A stretch of 64,000 nt of DNA from Halodesulfovibrio sp. (GTDB lineage Bacteria; Desulfobacterota; Desulfovibrionia; Desulfovibrionales; Desulfovibrionaceae). Below, one piece after another: positions 9,078 through 17,250 of this stretch; within the stretch, counting starts at the first letter, position 1; the number at the start of each line of letters is the position of its first letter. The stretch is taken from the NCBI RefSeq assembly GCF_015482765.1, contig NZ_JADMLB010000059.1, forward strand, positions 83,475 through 147,474. Reading direction: 5' to 3'. Under the pieces are notes generated by a model. That model made no database searches and was not told the DNA's origin. It saw only the letters and a list, made by a program, of their open reading frames with translations. The position numbers and the translations under genes are program-made.

Positions 9078-9562
9078 TTGCATTTATTTGCCTTGGCTCG
9101 AACATGGGCGATACAGATGCGAATTTGACCGCAGCCATTAATGAGATAGATTCTCTTGATGGGGTGTCTGTTCAGAACAGTTCTCCAATTTTTCGAACAG
9201 AGCCACAGGACAAGAAGGATCAATCATGGTTTGCAAATCAGGTTGTCTCTGTTACATGTTCAGAAAGTGTAACTGCGCATGACCTACTGAACAACCTTCT
9301 ACAGATTGAAAACACGTTGGGAAGGGTGCGTGAAGAGCGCTACGGCCCTCGGGTGATTGATCTGGATGTATTGTTGTTCGGTAATGACGTTATTGAATCG
9401 GAAGACCTTATTGTACCGCATCCGCGTATGACGGAAAGGGCTTTTGTGCTTGTTCCGTTACTTGAGATTGCACCGCAGTTGCAGCTTCCAGATGGCAGGG
9501 GGCTTTCAGAAGTTCTCAGCACTCTGGAGTTCAAGGTAGAAGCTGATCAGATCTGGCAATAA
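9056..9562 (+). CDS. folK: Dihydropteridine pyrophosphokinase (HPPK), start unresolved
   Basis: Transfers pyrophosphate from ATP to 6-hydroxymethyl-7,8-dihydropterin in folate synthesis. Family residues are visible: GSNMGD at the N-terminus, RTEPQ, RYGPRVIDLDVLLFG with the magnesium aspartates, and VPHPRM. The first ATG (9104) would cut off the conserved beta strand VAFICLGSN, which is encoded in frame just upstream. No ATG, GTG or TTG lies in frame between the nearest upstream stop (9035) and that strand. A strong GAGGAGG (9045-9051) sits four bases before an ATC at 9056, which I use here provisionally; this overlaps the last 22 bases of dapL. ATT at 9086 or frameshifting from dapL are alternatives. 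Confidence 0.8.
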   Translation: MSYSETVVAFICLGSNMGDTDANLTAAINEIDSLDGVSVQNSSPIFRTEPQDKKDQSWFANQVVSVTCSESVTAHDLLNNLLQIENTLGRVREERYGPRVIDLDVLLFGNDVIESEDLIVPHPRMTERAFVLVPLLEIAPQLQLPDGRGLSEVLSTLEFKVEADQIWQ

Positions 9563-9583
9563 TTTATCGCAGGGAGAGCTCGC

Positions 9584-9883
9584 GTGATTAAATGGGTTGT
9601 TCTTTTAGTTTGTGGCTGGCTGCTTTTTAAACTTGTTACAAATGATAACAAGAAAAAAACAGAGAAAAAGCAAAAAGATATGGAAAAGAAAGTTGCTACT
9701 GGAGATATGGTAAAAGATCCAGTCTGTGGAGCTTTTGTTTCTCTTGATCAGAATATTCGCATTCGTGATGGAGAAACCGTTCATCGTTTTTGCAGCTATG
9801 AATGTAGAGACAAGTTTTTAGCACGCCTTGAGGAATCAGGTCGAGCAATCACCAAAGAAGATAAAGAAGAGTCAGCTGAGTAG
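9584..9883 (+). CDS. Membrane-anchored TRASH/YHS-type cysteine protein
   Basis: 99-residue protein that starts at GTG after an AGGGAGAG ribosome site. Residues 1-18 form one hydrophobic anchor, then a lysine-rich linker, then a small metal-binding module: MVKDPVCGAFV followed by HRFCSYECRDKF. This C-x(n)-CSYEC layout is that of TRASH/YHS domains, which bind metals, often copper or zinc. Function unknown. It closes the dapL-folK run and is followed by a strong terminator. Confidence 0.75.
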   Translation: MIKWVVLLVCGWLLFKLVTNDNKKKTEKKQKDMEKKVATGDMVKDPVCGAFVSLDQNIRIRDGETVHRFCSYECRDKFLARLEESGRAITKEDKEESAE

Positions 9884-9900
9884 TTAGCTATGAAAAATTG

Positions 9901-9934
9901 AACCGGAAGTCCACATGGACTTCCGGTTTTTGTT
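9901..9934 (+). terminator. Rho-independent terminator after the dapL-folK run
   Basis: Perfect 12-bp stem AACCGGAAGTCC / GGACTTCCGGTT with an ACAT loop, then TTTTGTTTT. Confidence 0.9.
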
Positions 9935-10470
9935 TTGTCTATTTTTTGAGTGTGTGAGGCCAGTTTGTAAGTTTTTTGTGCTGGACAGCTTAAGGTTATA
10001 TCTTATCCGACAAGTCTGAAAGAAAGCCCAAGGATTGATATTGAGTCGTAACTTTATTTGACTGAATCAAGTTTGAGATTTGAAAAAAGCTCTCGCAATG
10101 GATGGGACATTTTTAGAAGTGGTTGTTTGAGGTTTGGTTGGGGAAAAACAAACGAGTAAAATGGTGCATTCTGAAATGAAGAGCTTTGAGTTGATGTCAG
10201 CTGAATTTTAGACAGGGTATTGAAACGGAAAAATAGAAGCTTAGAGAGCAACAAATAAGTTCTGAAAAAAAGAGAAAGACCGAAAACGTATGCAGAGCAG
10301 AAGGTGTAGTTTTACACCTCTTTTTTATGTCTCATAATGTATATTATGTTAACTTTTATAAAAATAAGTTCTTTTATTACAGGATCTTGCTCTTTTGTGG
10401 ATAATTGTGAAACAATCGATAAATGTCTGTATATTTAATTGTTCCATATTCTCTTTCTAAGGCGTTTTTT
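9935..10470. other. Long noncoding stretch, possible small RNA locus
   Basis: About 535 bases with no supportable gene. It is AT-rich, with a purine-rich plus strand up to about 10300, and ends that block with a terminator hairpin (10302-10326). A terminator with no gene before it suggests a plus-strand small RNA, or a decayed gene. A 66-codon minus-strand ORF at 10054-10254 shows no domain, no ribosome site and biased composition, and is not called. Confidence 0.3.
10302..10326 (+). terminator. Orphan intrinsic terminator
   Basis: AGGTGTA (10302-10308), loop GTTT, TACACCT (10313-10319), then CTTTTTT. No ORF ends nearby on the plus strand; the nearest upstream gene already has its own terminator. 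Confidence 0.6.
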
Positions 10471-10545
10471 ATGAAAAATAAGGCTGGGCTATGGATAAGA
10501 AAAAAAGATGTGTCTGAGGGGTTCTCTGTACTGTCTTATGAATAG
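10471..10545 (+). CDS. Possible 24-aa small protein
   Basis: ATG with AAGG eight bases upstream, 24 codons (starts MKNKAGLWIRKKDV), TAG at 10543-10545, then a strong terminator five bases later. The tidy ribosome site, ORF and terminator order is suggestive, but nothing else supports it. Confidence 0.25.
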   Translation: MKNKAGLWIRKKDVSEGFSVLSYE

Positions 10546-10549
10546 AAAA

Positions 10550-10590
10550 AAGGAAATCCTTAAAACTTACTTTTAAGGATTTCCTTTTTG
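10550..10590. terminator. Bidirectional terminator before the acyltransferase gene end
   Basis: Perfect 16-bp stem (10550-10565 with 10571-10586) and a CTTAC loop, flanked by A-runs on the left and T-runs on the right, so it can serve the minus-strand acyltransferase operon ending at 10621 and any plus-strand transcript from the left. Confidence 0.88.
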
Positions 10591-10620
10591 TGGTTGATCG
10601 TATTTTTTCTAAGTTTACTG

Positions 10621-11559
10621 CTACAATTGCGACTTAGGAGTGATCTTTTCATAGAGGTCTCTTGGAAGTACTTCATCATTGGCTCTTGGTTGAGTTTTCC
10701 AACGATTGTGCATCCAGAACCACTGATCAGGGTACTGCTTAACGACTCGTTCAACGGCATCAGTGTAGAAACGGGTTATCTGCTGGATGTTTTCTTCACG
10801 TGTTCCTTTAAGAGTTGTTGTATCCAGCGGCGGCTCAATAATAAACTTGTAGCCCCCCTTCTCGTCTCTGACTAAAAAAGTCGGCAATACAAGAGCTTTT
10901 CCTCTGAGAGCCAAAAAAGCTGGCCCTGAATTCACTGCAGCCGTTTCACCTAAGAAGTCTGTGAATATTGCTTCTTTACGTTTCGTATTATGGTCAACCA
11001 GGAATGCTGCAATTCCATTCTTTTTTAAGGAGCGCAAAACGCTGAACACCGCGTTTCTATGGGAAAGTACTTTAGCTCCCCTTCCTTCTCGAAGGCGAAA
11101 AATCAACTCATTAATGTCTTCATTTTTGTTGGTTCGAACCACAACCAGAGGCTGTGCTCTGTGGGATGCCGATCCAATTTCTCCTAAAAGACCTGCAAGA
11201 ACTTCCCATGCACCCATATGGGCTGTAGTTGCAACAATAGGCCTATTGTTGGCAACAATGCGTGAAAAAGCATCTTCAGGATACTGGATTACCAGTTCAT
11301 TAATGAATTTTTCGTTGATTTTGGGTACTAGAAATATTTCTAAAAAGGAGCGGCAATTGTGCATGAAGCTTTTTTTCGCAATGACAGTCGCTTCTTCATG
11401 ATTTACGTTAAGATGCTGTTGGACAGCGTTGACCGCAAGCTTGCGTCGTTTAGGAAGGCTATTCCACATGACAGTGCCTAATGCGCTTCCTAATACCTTT
11501 GAACTGTGCACAGTCATTTTCGTGCCCAGTGTGTAAATGGCTGAATATAATAACTTCAC
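10621..11559 (-). CDS. Lipid A lauroyl/myristoyl acyltransferase (LpxL/HtrB family)
   Basis: 312-residue inner-membrane acyltransferase that adds secondary acyl chains to Kdo-lipid A. The catalytic H-x4-E motif is visible as HMGAWE near residue 117-122, followed by the conserved FLVDHNT and the FLGETAAVNSGPAFLA region. Length is normal for LpxL/LpxM. It starts ten bases after the DUF374 gene and is the last gene of the msbA operon. Which acyl chain it transfers cannot be told. Confidence 0.88.
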   Translation of the reverse strand: MKLLYSAIYTLGTKMTVHSSKVLGSALGTVMWNSLPKRRKLAVNAVQQHLNVNHEEATVIAKKSFMHNCRSFLEIFLVPKINEKFINELVIQYPEDAFSRIVANNRPIVATTAHMGAWEVLAGLLGEIGSASHRAQPLVVVRTNKNEDINELIFRLREGRGAKVLSHRNAVFSVLRSLKKNGIAAFLVDHNTKRKEAIFTDFLGETAAVNSGPAFLALRGKALVLPTFLVRDEKGGYKFIIEPPLDTTTLKGTREENIQQITRFYTDAVERVVKQYPDQWFWMHNRWKTQPRANDEVLPRDLYEKITPKSQL

Positions 11560-11568
11560 GTCTATCCC

Positions 11569-12201
11569 TTAAAGTAGTTCTTTAAGTTTGTTTTCAAGTC
11601 TAAGGCGTTCTTTTTCCAGATAAACATCATCAAGATCCCCCTCTTCCAACGAGTAAGGTTCACCGAAAATAATTTTTACTTTGGAGAAGGGTAAAGGAAT
11701 TTGAAATTTATCCCACGCTTTTTGGAATGAGTATGATTTGGACATTCCAATGCGAATTGGAACCAGTTTTGCTTTACTTCTGTGAGCAAGGAACACTGCG
11801 CCCTCTTTTGCTTGATGTCTTGGGCCGCGAGGACCGTCAACAGTAATACATCCGAGATAGTGAGAGTTTTTCATTGTTCTTGCTACTCTCAAAAGTGCTT
11901 TTACACCTCCTCGGGAGCTGGAACCGCGGCTAGTAAGCAATCCAAGTTTTTCTAATACTTGTGCCAATAATTCACCATCGCTACTTTGGCTGACTACTGC
12001 GATAATTTGCAGTTGGCGACGCACATGCATAAGTGGAAATAGCTCATCATGCCATAGACATGTGACCATCGGTGTTCCATTATCCCACTGTTCGTCAAGC
12101 TTTTCTCGCCCTACTTCTTCGAAACGTAATGTTTTGCACCATACTTTGTAGACATAGTAAATAGCTGAAGAAATTAAGGGAATGGGTAATGGGATCTTCA
12201 C
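11569..12201 (-). CDS. DUF374 lysophospholipid acyltransferase-like protein
   Basis: 210 residues, matching DUF374, a PlsC-superfamily domain often found in LPS loci. Visible marks are LWHDELFPLM (the H-x4-D-like active motif), SQSSDGEL, GSSSRGGVKALLR and TVDGPRGPR. In some bacteria such proteins act as the Kdo-dependent late acyltransferase. The start is a GTG that shares its G with the TAG stop of msbA (TAGTG), so translation is coupled. Function inferred from fold and operon. Confidence 0.8.
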   Translation of the reverse strand: MKIPLPIPLISSAIYYVYKVWCKTLRFEEVGREKLDEQWDNGTPMVTCLWHDELFPLMHVRRQLQIIAVVSQSSDGELLAQVLEKLGLLTSRGSSSRGGVKALLRVARTMKNSHYLGCITVDGPRGPRHQAKEGAVFLAHRSKAKLVPIRIGMSKSYSFQKAWDKFQIPLPFSKVKIIFGEPYSLEEGDLDDVYLEKERLRLENKLKELL

Positions 12202-13967
12202 TAAGCAAGCTCCTCGTGACTTTCAAACTGTAAGGTGTAAAGTCTTTGATATAGCGGGCTGTTTGCCAGCAGGGATTCGTGTGTTCCTTCATCAACGACT
12301 TCACCGTTTTTCATAACAAGAATTCTATCAGCCGAGATAATAGTTGAAAGACGGTGAGCAATAACAAGGCTTGTTCGATCTTTCATGAGGTTTTCAAGGG
12401 CCTTTTGAACAACTTTTTCTGATTCAGAATCAAGCGCACTGGTTGCTTCATCAAGAATCAATAGTGGAGCGTCTTTTAACAGTGCACGGGCAATTGTCAG
12501 GCGTTGTTTTTGACCTCCGGAAAGGCGAACGCCTCGTTCTCCAACAATTGTGTCATACCCGTTAGGGAATTCTGTAATGAAGTCATGAGCATAGGCAGCT
12601 TTTGCTGCTCTTTCAACTGCTTCTTTAGAGCTGTCTTCTGAAGAGTATGCGATGTTGTCGGCGATTGAAGTATCGAACAGGAAGGCATCCTGTGAAACGA
12701 TAGCAACATTTTTGCGTAAGGATTTTAAAGTAAGACTTCGTGAGTCTATTCCGTTGATAAGAATTTGGCCTTCTTGTTGTTCGTAGAAACGAGGTACAAG
12801 GTTTACAAAGGTAGTTTTTCCTGCGCCACTTGGCCCAACAATAGCCACCTTTTCGCCTTCTTTAATTGTAATATTAATATCTTTTAAAGCTGGCTGGCTT
12901 GTAGAGTCGTATCCGAAAGTAACATCTTTGAAGGAAACTTCATGTATCCCTTCAAGTTGTTGAGAGCCATCAAGTTCAACGTTGATATCTGGTGAATCTA
13001 AAATTTCAAAGACACGCTCTGCCCCTGCAAGTGCTTTTTGTAGGGAGTTGTTAGCTGAAGTAAGTTCTTTTACTGGGTCATAAAGCATTACCAGTGCAGC
13101 AACAAAGGAGAAGAATGTGCCTGCAGTTTGCTGGCCTGCGATAACTTGTGAACCGCCGTACCAGATAACGAGGCCGATACCCAATGCGCCAATGAGCTCC
13201 ATAATAGGTGAAGACATTTGGCCGACGATTGTTTGTTTAAGAGCTAATTTGGCAATTCGGCTGTTTTCGACACGGAATCCGGCTTTTTCACCTTCTTCGT
13301 TTGCGAAGGCTTTAACTACTCTGATTCCACTGAATTTTTCTTGCAGGAAAGTAGTCATGGCAGAGATAAGAACCTGATTCTTTTTACCAAGCTTGCGAAG
13401 TCTCCGTCCGAAATGGATAAAAGGGAAAAGTGCGAGAGGTAAAACCAGTACTGCCCATGTCGCTAAGTATGAATCTTGGTAGAATACTACAAAAAGTAAG
13501 CCAATCATCGTTAATAATTGCCGTACCCCTTTAATTACAGAAGGAAGGCTGCCTCGGATTTCAGCAACATCGTTAACAACGCGAGACATAAGCATGCCTA
13601 CCTGCTGCTCTTCGTAGAATTTCAACGGTAGACAGATAATTTTGTCAAAAAGTTCGTTGCGTAACCGTTCAAGTACTTTCAAGCCACAGTAGGTCATGAA
13701 GTAGTTTTGAGCATAACGCCCTGCTCCTTTGGCCAATACTAAAATAAAGTAGGCAAAAGGAATAAGCATCAGGTATTCACTGTTTTTATTAATGAAGATG
13801 TCATCTAGCGCAGGTTTAATCAGGTATGCCGAGGCGCCTGTCGTGGCTGCAACTACTGCCATTGCGATTATAGAAACCACAATAGATGCTTTGTAGGGAA
13901 GAAAGTATTTAAGAGTTCGTTTTAAGAGTTTACCGCTGTTTTTAGGCAGTTTCTTTAGTTTTGCCAT
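12201..13967 (-). CDS. msbA: Lipid A flippase MsbA (ABC transporter)
   Basis: 588-residue half-transporter: six membrane helices in residues about 20-310 and a C-terminal ATPase with Walker A GPSGAGKTT, signature LSGGQKQR and Walker B LLILDEATSALD. It moves core-lipid A (or phospholipid) across the inner membrane. Its two downstream partners are acyltransferases of lipid A type, which supports MsbA over a drug exporter. It heads the three-gene minus-strand operon. Confidence 0.9.
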   Translation of the reverse strand: MAKLKKLPKNSGKLLKRTLKYFLPYKASIVVSIIAMAVVAATTGASAYLIKPALDDIFINKNSEYLMLIPFAYFILVLAKGAGRYAQNYFMTYCGLKVLERLRNELFDKIICLPLKFYEEQQVGMLMSRVVNDVAEIRGSLPSVIKGVRQLLTMIGLLFVVFYQDSYLATWAVLVLPLALFPFIHFGRRLRKLGKKNQVLISAMTTFLQEKFSGIRVVKAFANEEGEKAGFRVENSRIAKLALKQTIVGQMSSPIMELIGALGIGLVIWYGGSQVIAGQQTAGTFFSFVAALVMLYDPVKELTSANNSLQKALAGAERVFEILDSPDINVELDGSQQLEGIHEVSFKDVTFGYDSTSQPALKDINITIKEGEKVAIVGPSGAGKTTFVNLVPRFYEQQEGQILINGIDSRSLTLKSLRKNVAIVSQDAFLFDTSIADNIAYSSEDSSKEAVERAAKAAYAHDFITEFPNGYDTIVGERGVRLSGGQKQRLTIARALLKDAPLLILDEATSALDSESEKVVQKALENLMKDRTSLVIAHRLSTIISADRILVMKNGEVVDEGTHESLLANSPLYQRLYTLQFESHEELA

Positions 13968-14090
13968 GAGTTAGTTGTCTCCACAGATGACTTTGTATTT
14001 AGATATTCAATAGTTTTTGCAAAACTATATTGCTTTTTTCGATTTGACGACTTGCGGGTCTGCGTATCTATTAGTAAGAGGAGGCTCGCA

Positions 14091-14693
14091 ATGAGTAATA
14101 CTGAATTAAATTGTCTTTCCCTGTCCTGTCCTCAGCCTGTTATCCAGTGCAAAAAATTAATCGAACAAGAAGCTCCGTCAGCCTTTACAGTATTAGTAGA
14201 TAATGATGCAGCAAAAGATAATGTTGTACGGTTCCTTGCATCCAAAGGTTATTCTGCAAAATCAGACCGAATTGAAGGTGGTTGGAGCATTTTAGCCACT
14301 GCATCCAATGCAGATGCATGCGAGGTTCTTACTGACGACGAGTTGGAATCAGTAGACAGTAGTATATGCGTTTTTATCTCTTCTGCCACTATTGGCATTG
14401 GTGACGATGAACTTGGTGCTAAGTTGATGAAGAACTTCTTAGCTACGTTGCCAGAACTTGGCAAGTCTTTGTGGCGTATTGTAATGGTTAATGGTGCCGT
14501 TACTCTCGCAACAGAAGATAGTCATGTTTTGGAAGAATTAAAAGCCCTTGAAGCAACTGGAATTGATATTTTGGTTTGTGGAACATGTTTGGACCACTTC
14601 TCCATGCTGGAAAAAAAGGCTGTGGGCGAAACTACAAATATGCTGGATATCGTAACCAGTATGCAGGTAGCTGCAAAAATAATACGACCATAA
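14091..14693 (+). CDS. yedF: YedF-type sulfurtransferase-like protein (TusA + DsrE-like)
   Basis: 200 residues. The N-terminal TusA/SirA-like domain has the conserved CPQP cysteine (near residue 14) that carries persulfide in sulfur relay; the C-terminal DsrE-like domain (about 85-200) has VNGAVTLA and LVCGTCLDHF. This two-domain form is the YedF family, linked to selenium metabolism. The start is the ATG after AGGAGG at seven bases; an in-frame start 13 codons upstream has no ribosome site. The next gene follows after four bases. Confidence 0.82.
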   Translation: MSNTELNCLSLSCPQPVIQCKKLIEQEAPSAFTVLVDNDAAKDNVVRFLASKGYSAKSDRIEGGWSILATASNADACEVLTDDELESVDSSICVFISSATIGIGDDELGAKLMKNFLATLPELGKSLWRIVMVNGAVTLATEDSHVLEELKALEATGIDILVCGTCLDHFSMLEKKAVGETTNMLDIVTSMQVAAKIIRP

Positions 14694-14697
14694 ATAT

Positions 14698-16581
14698 ATG
14701 TCAGAACAAAATAAAAAGTTTTCTCAAGACCGACGCGGACGTCGGACTGGCTTTGATGATCGTGATGAACGGTCTCAATCAGGTAAAGATTCTGCTCATC
14801 GTGATGGTGAGCGTAGCGCAAAGCGTAATGATCGTTCTTATTTCGACAGTAATGGGAAATATAAGGGACGTCCAATTGCTGAAGGTGAAGGACGACGCAA
14901 TACATATAATGATTTGCCGGAACGACGTTCCGGTCGCCGTAATGATCGCCCTAACACTGATCGCCCTTCCAGTGGTGGATATAAAGGGCGGCCTGTAGAA
15001 GGTAGAGAAGACCGCCGTGATGGTTTTGATCGCTCTGATTCTCGTCAGACTGATCGAGAATTTCGTCGTGATGACCGTCCACGTGGCGGGCGTAGTGAAT
15101 CTTCTCGTGATCGCCATGATTCTAGAGGACGTGATGAAAGCCGCTCCCGTAATTCTTCATGGAGCCGGAGTGAACGTTCTGACTCAGAACGTCGTTCCTC
15201 CCGAGGTGGATATCAGGGGCGCCCTGTAGAGCGGAAAGAAAAAAGCCGTGGTGATTTTGATCGTGGCGATTCTCGCCGTCGTTCAGCGCAGGAATTTCGT
15301 AATGATGATCGTCCACGTAACAGTCGTAACGAATTTTCTCGTGATCGCCATGATTCTAGAGGACGCGATGAAAGTCGTTCCCGTAATGCTTCTTGGAATC
15401 GGAGTGAACGTTCTGACTCAGAACGTCGTCCATCCCGAGGTGGATATCAGGGACGTCCTGTAGAACGAAAAGAAAAAAGCCATGGTGATTTTGATCGTGG
15501 CGATTCTCGCCGTCGTTCAACTCAGGGAAGTCGCAGCGACGATCGATCATACAATAACCGTAACGATTCTTCTCGTGGTCGTTCCGATTCTAGAGGGCGT
15601 GATGAAAATCGTTCTCGTAATTCTTCATGGAATCGGAGTGAGCGTTCTGACTCAGGACGTTCGCAGCACAGTAGACGTGATGGTAATGAAGCTTTTTGCA
15701 AACGCCCAGAGCGCGGTAAGAGTGATGCTTCCCGTAATGATTCAAATTACCGAAATCCTAAAAAGGATACTCGCCCTCCTCGTCCAGAAAAAAAACCGTT
15801 TGTTCCGGCTAAGCCTAGTGTGCCAAACCTGAACGAGCCATTACGAATCAACAAAGCGCTCGCTTTTGCAGGTATCTGTTCTCGTCGCGCAGCTGATGAC
15901 TTGATCGCTCAAGGTGTTGTTTTTGTTAATGGTGAAAAGGTTGCAGAACCGGGAGTAAAAATTATTCCAACCTCAGATACGTTGGAAGTAAATGGCGAGC
16001 GTGTAGTTTTTGATACTGAAAAAGTTGAACCACTGTACGTATTGCTACATAAACCTGTTCAAACGGTTTGTACTGCAAATGATCCTGAAGGACGTCCAAC
16101 AGTATTGGATATTCTTCCTGAGCAGTTTAAGGGTAAAAGGATTTTTCCTGTAGGTCGACTCGACTTCTTCTCTACCGGATTATTACTACTGACCAACGAT
16201 GGGGATTTGACGTATCGTTTGACTCATCCTAAATGGCACCAGAATAAAGTGTACCGAGTTCGTGTCAGAGGCGATGTTTCTGAACAGATTCTTGATAAAT
16301 TCCGTAAGGGAATGACACTTGAAGAAGGTGATAAGTTAGCTCCGGTTGAATGTAAAATTATTGCTACGGATGAAGGTAATACTCGAGTTGAAATGGTATT
16401 AACTCAGGGGATTAACCGTCAGATCCGTCGTATGTTCCGAGATGTCGGGCTGACGATTCTTAATTTACACCGTATTAAAATTGGCCCAATTCAACTTGGC
16501 GAATTAGATAAAGGTGAAAGTCGAGAGCTGACGCAAGAAGAACTTGCTGAGCTTTATGAAGCAACCGGCTTATCGAAGTAA
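14698..16581 (+). CDS. RsuA/RluB-family pseudouridine synthase with long RG/RS-rich arm
   Basis: 627 residues. About 375 N-terminal residues are a low-complexity arm rich in Arg, Ser, Asp and Gly, including three 77-78-residue tandem repeats. A normal enzyme follows: S4 RNA-binding domain from LRINKALAFAGICSRRAAD (about 383-440) and the catalytic core with GRLDFFSTGLLLLTNDGD, whose Asp is the nucleophile, then RQIRRMF. RluB and related enzymes modify helix 89-93 of 23S rRNA; RsuA modifies 16S rRNA. RluB-type is more likely. The arm may bind RNA or phase-separate. It follows yedF by four bases without a clear ribosome site. Confidence 0.88.
   Translation: MSEQNKKFSQDRRGRRTGFDDRDERSQSGKDSAHRDGERSAKRNDRSYFDSNGKYKGRPIAEGEGRRNTYNDLPERRSGRRNDRPNTDRPSSGGYKGRPVEGREDRRDGFDRSDSRQTDREFRRDDRPRGGRSESSRDRHDSRGRDESRSRNSSWSRSERSDSERRSSRGGYQGRPVERKEKSRGDFDRGDSRRRSAQEFRNDDRPRNSRNEFSRDRHDSRGRDESRSRNASWNRSERSDSERRPSRGGYQGRPVERKEKSHGDFDRGDSRRRSTQGSRSDDRSYNNRNDSSRGRSDSRGRDENRSRNSSWNRSERSDSGRSQHSRRDGNEAFCKRPERGKSDASRNDSNYRNPKKDTRPPRPEKKPFVPAKPSVPNLNEPLRINKALAFAGICSRRAADDLIAQGVVFVNGEKVAEPGVKIIPTSDTLEVNGERVVFDTEKVEPLYVLLHKPVQTVCTANDPEGRPTVLDILPEQFKGKRIFPVGRLDFFSTGLLLLTNDGDLTYRLTHPKWHQNKVYRVRVRGDVSEQILDKFRKGMTLEEGDKLAPVECKIIATDEGNTRVEMVLTQGINRQIRRMFRDVGLTILNLHRIKIGPIQLGELDKGESRELTQEELAELYEATGLSK
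14974..15672 (+). repeat. Three tandem ~234-bp in-frame repeats
   Basis: Units begin at 14974 (231 bp), 15205 (234 bp) and 15439 (about 234 bp, diverging at its end). Each unit encodes GG-Y-[KQ]-GRPVE, a GDFDR..DSR block, a DRHDSRGRDESRSRN block and SERSDS. Units 2 and 3 are most alike, so copy number probably changed recently by recombination. Confidence 0.9.
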
Positions 16582-16584
16582 AAT

Positions 16585-16616
16585 AAAAAAGCGAGTGGGA
16601 TTCCACTCGCTTTTTT
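16585..16616. terminator. Bidirectional terminator between convergent genes
   Basis: GCGAGTGG (16591-16598), GATT loop, CCACTCGC (16603-16610) flanked by six A and six T. It serves the pseudouridine synthase gene and, on the other strand, lolA. Confidence 0.92.
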
Positions 16617-17247
16617 ATTTTTTAGTATTGTCTTCGATGTCTACACCTTCGGGAGGTGTAAAGTTGAAGATGAGGTTACTAACAGACTTATTAAACAGTA
16701 CATTGTTAAAACGTATGTCGTTTATGTTGCCATAAAAGTCAGTTATCTTGAGACGAGAGATGATACCACTTGATTCATCTACCCAAATTTCAGCTTCGGT
16801 CAGGTTTGCTGTGGGTTCTTTAGGAAATAAAAGGTAGTTTCCTTTTTCTTTTCCGTCTTCAATGTAGAAATCGTTATCAACATTGGCATCTCCAAGCAGG
16901 AATCTCAAAGCATTCTGACTTTCGTTTGCAAGATCTCGTGGGTATTTATATACGACTTCTTCATCTTCAAGGTAGTTCCAAACAGCATCTTTATTTACGA
17001 TAAGCAACTCGTTGAACGGCTTATTCGTAACCCATCGAACAAGTTCAGGACGTTTGATAACAAAATTTCCTGTGCGTACTTCTTTGCTTCCACTATCTTT
17101 ATGAATGAGAGTTTGAGAAAAATCTGCAGTTATTGTCTCAGCTTTTCCGTATGATTGCGTGAGGACTTCGAGCCCTGCATTCGCAATTCCTGAAAAAAAT
17201 AAGAAAAGTGTACAAGTCAGAATAGCTACAGTTTTACTATTTTTCAT
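16615..17247 (-). CDS. lolA: Outer-membrane lipoprotein carrier LolA
   Basis: 210-residue periplasmic chaperone that ferries lipoproteins from LolCDE to the outer membrane. A signal peptide is visible (residues 1-24, cut after IANA). The mature part shows the LolA pattern: ADFSQTL, GNFVIKRPELVRW, WNYLEDEEVVYKYP, and the C-terminal NIRF-like NDIRFNNV block with TPPEGVD. Length fits. It starts three bases after the ftsK stop, so it is coupled to ftsK. Confidence 0.88.
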   Translation of the reverse strand: MKNSKTVAILTCTLFLFFSGIANAGLEVLTQSYGKAETITADFSQTLIHKDSGSKEVRTGNFVIKRPELVRWVTNKPFNELLIVNKDAVWNYLEDEEVVYKYPRDLANESQNALRFLLGDANVDNDFYIEDGKEKGNYLLFPKEPTANLTEAEIWVDESSGIISRLKITDFYGNINDIRFNNVLFNKSVSNLIFNFTPPEGVDIEDNTKK

Positions 17248-17250
17248 ATA

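Noticed and set aside
10054..10254. A 66-codon minus-strand ORF in the gene-free region
   Set aside because: No ribosome site, no domain, skewed Leu/Phe/Ser composition typical of AT-rich noncoding DNA.
15017..15832. Long ORFs in other frames of the repeat region
   Set aside because: The repeats keep all frames open; the arginine-rich frame leads into the S4 and synthase domains, so the others are shadows.
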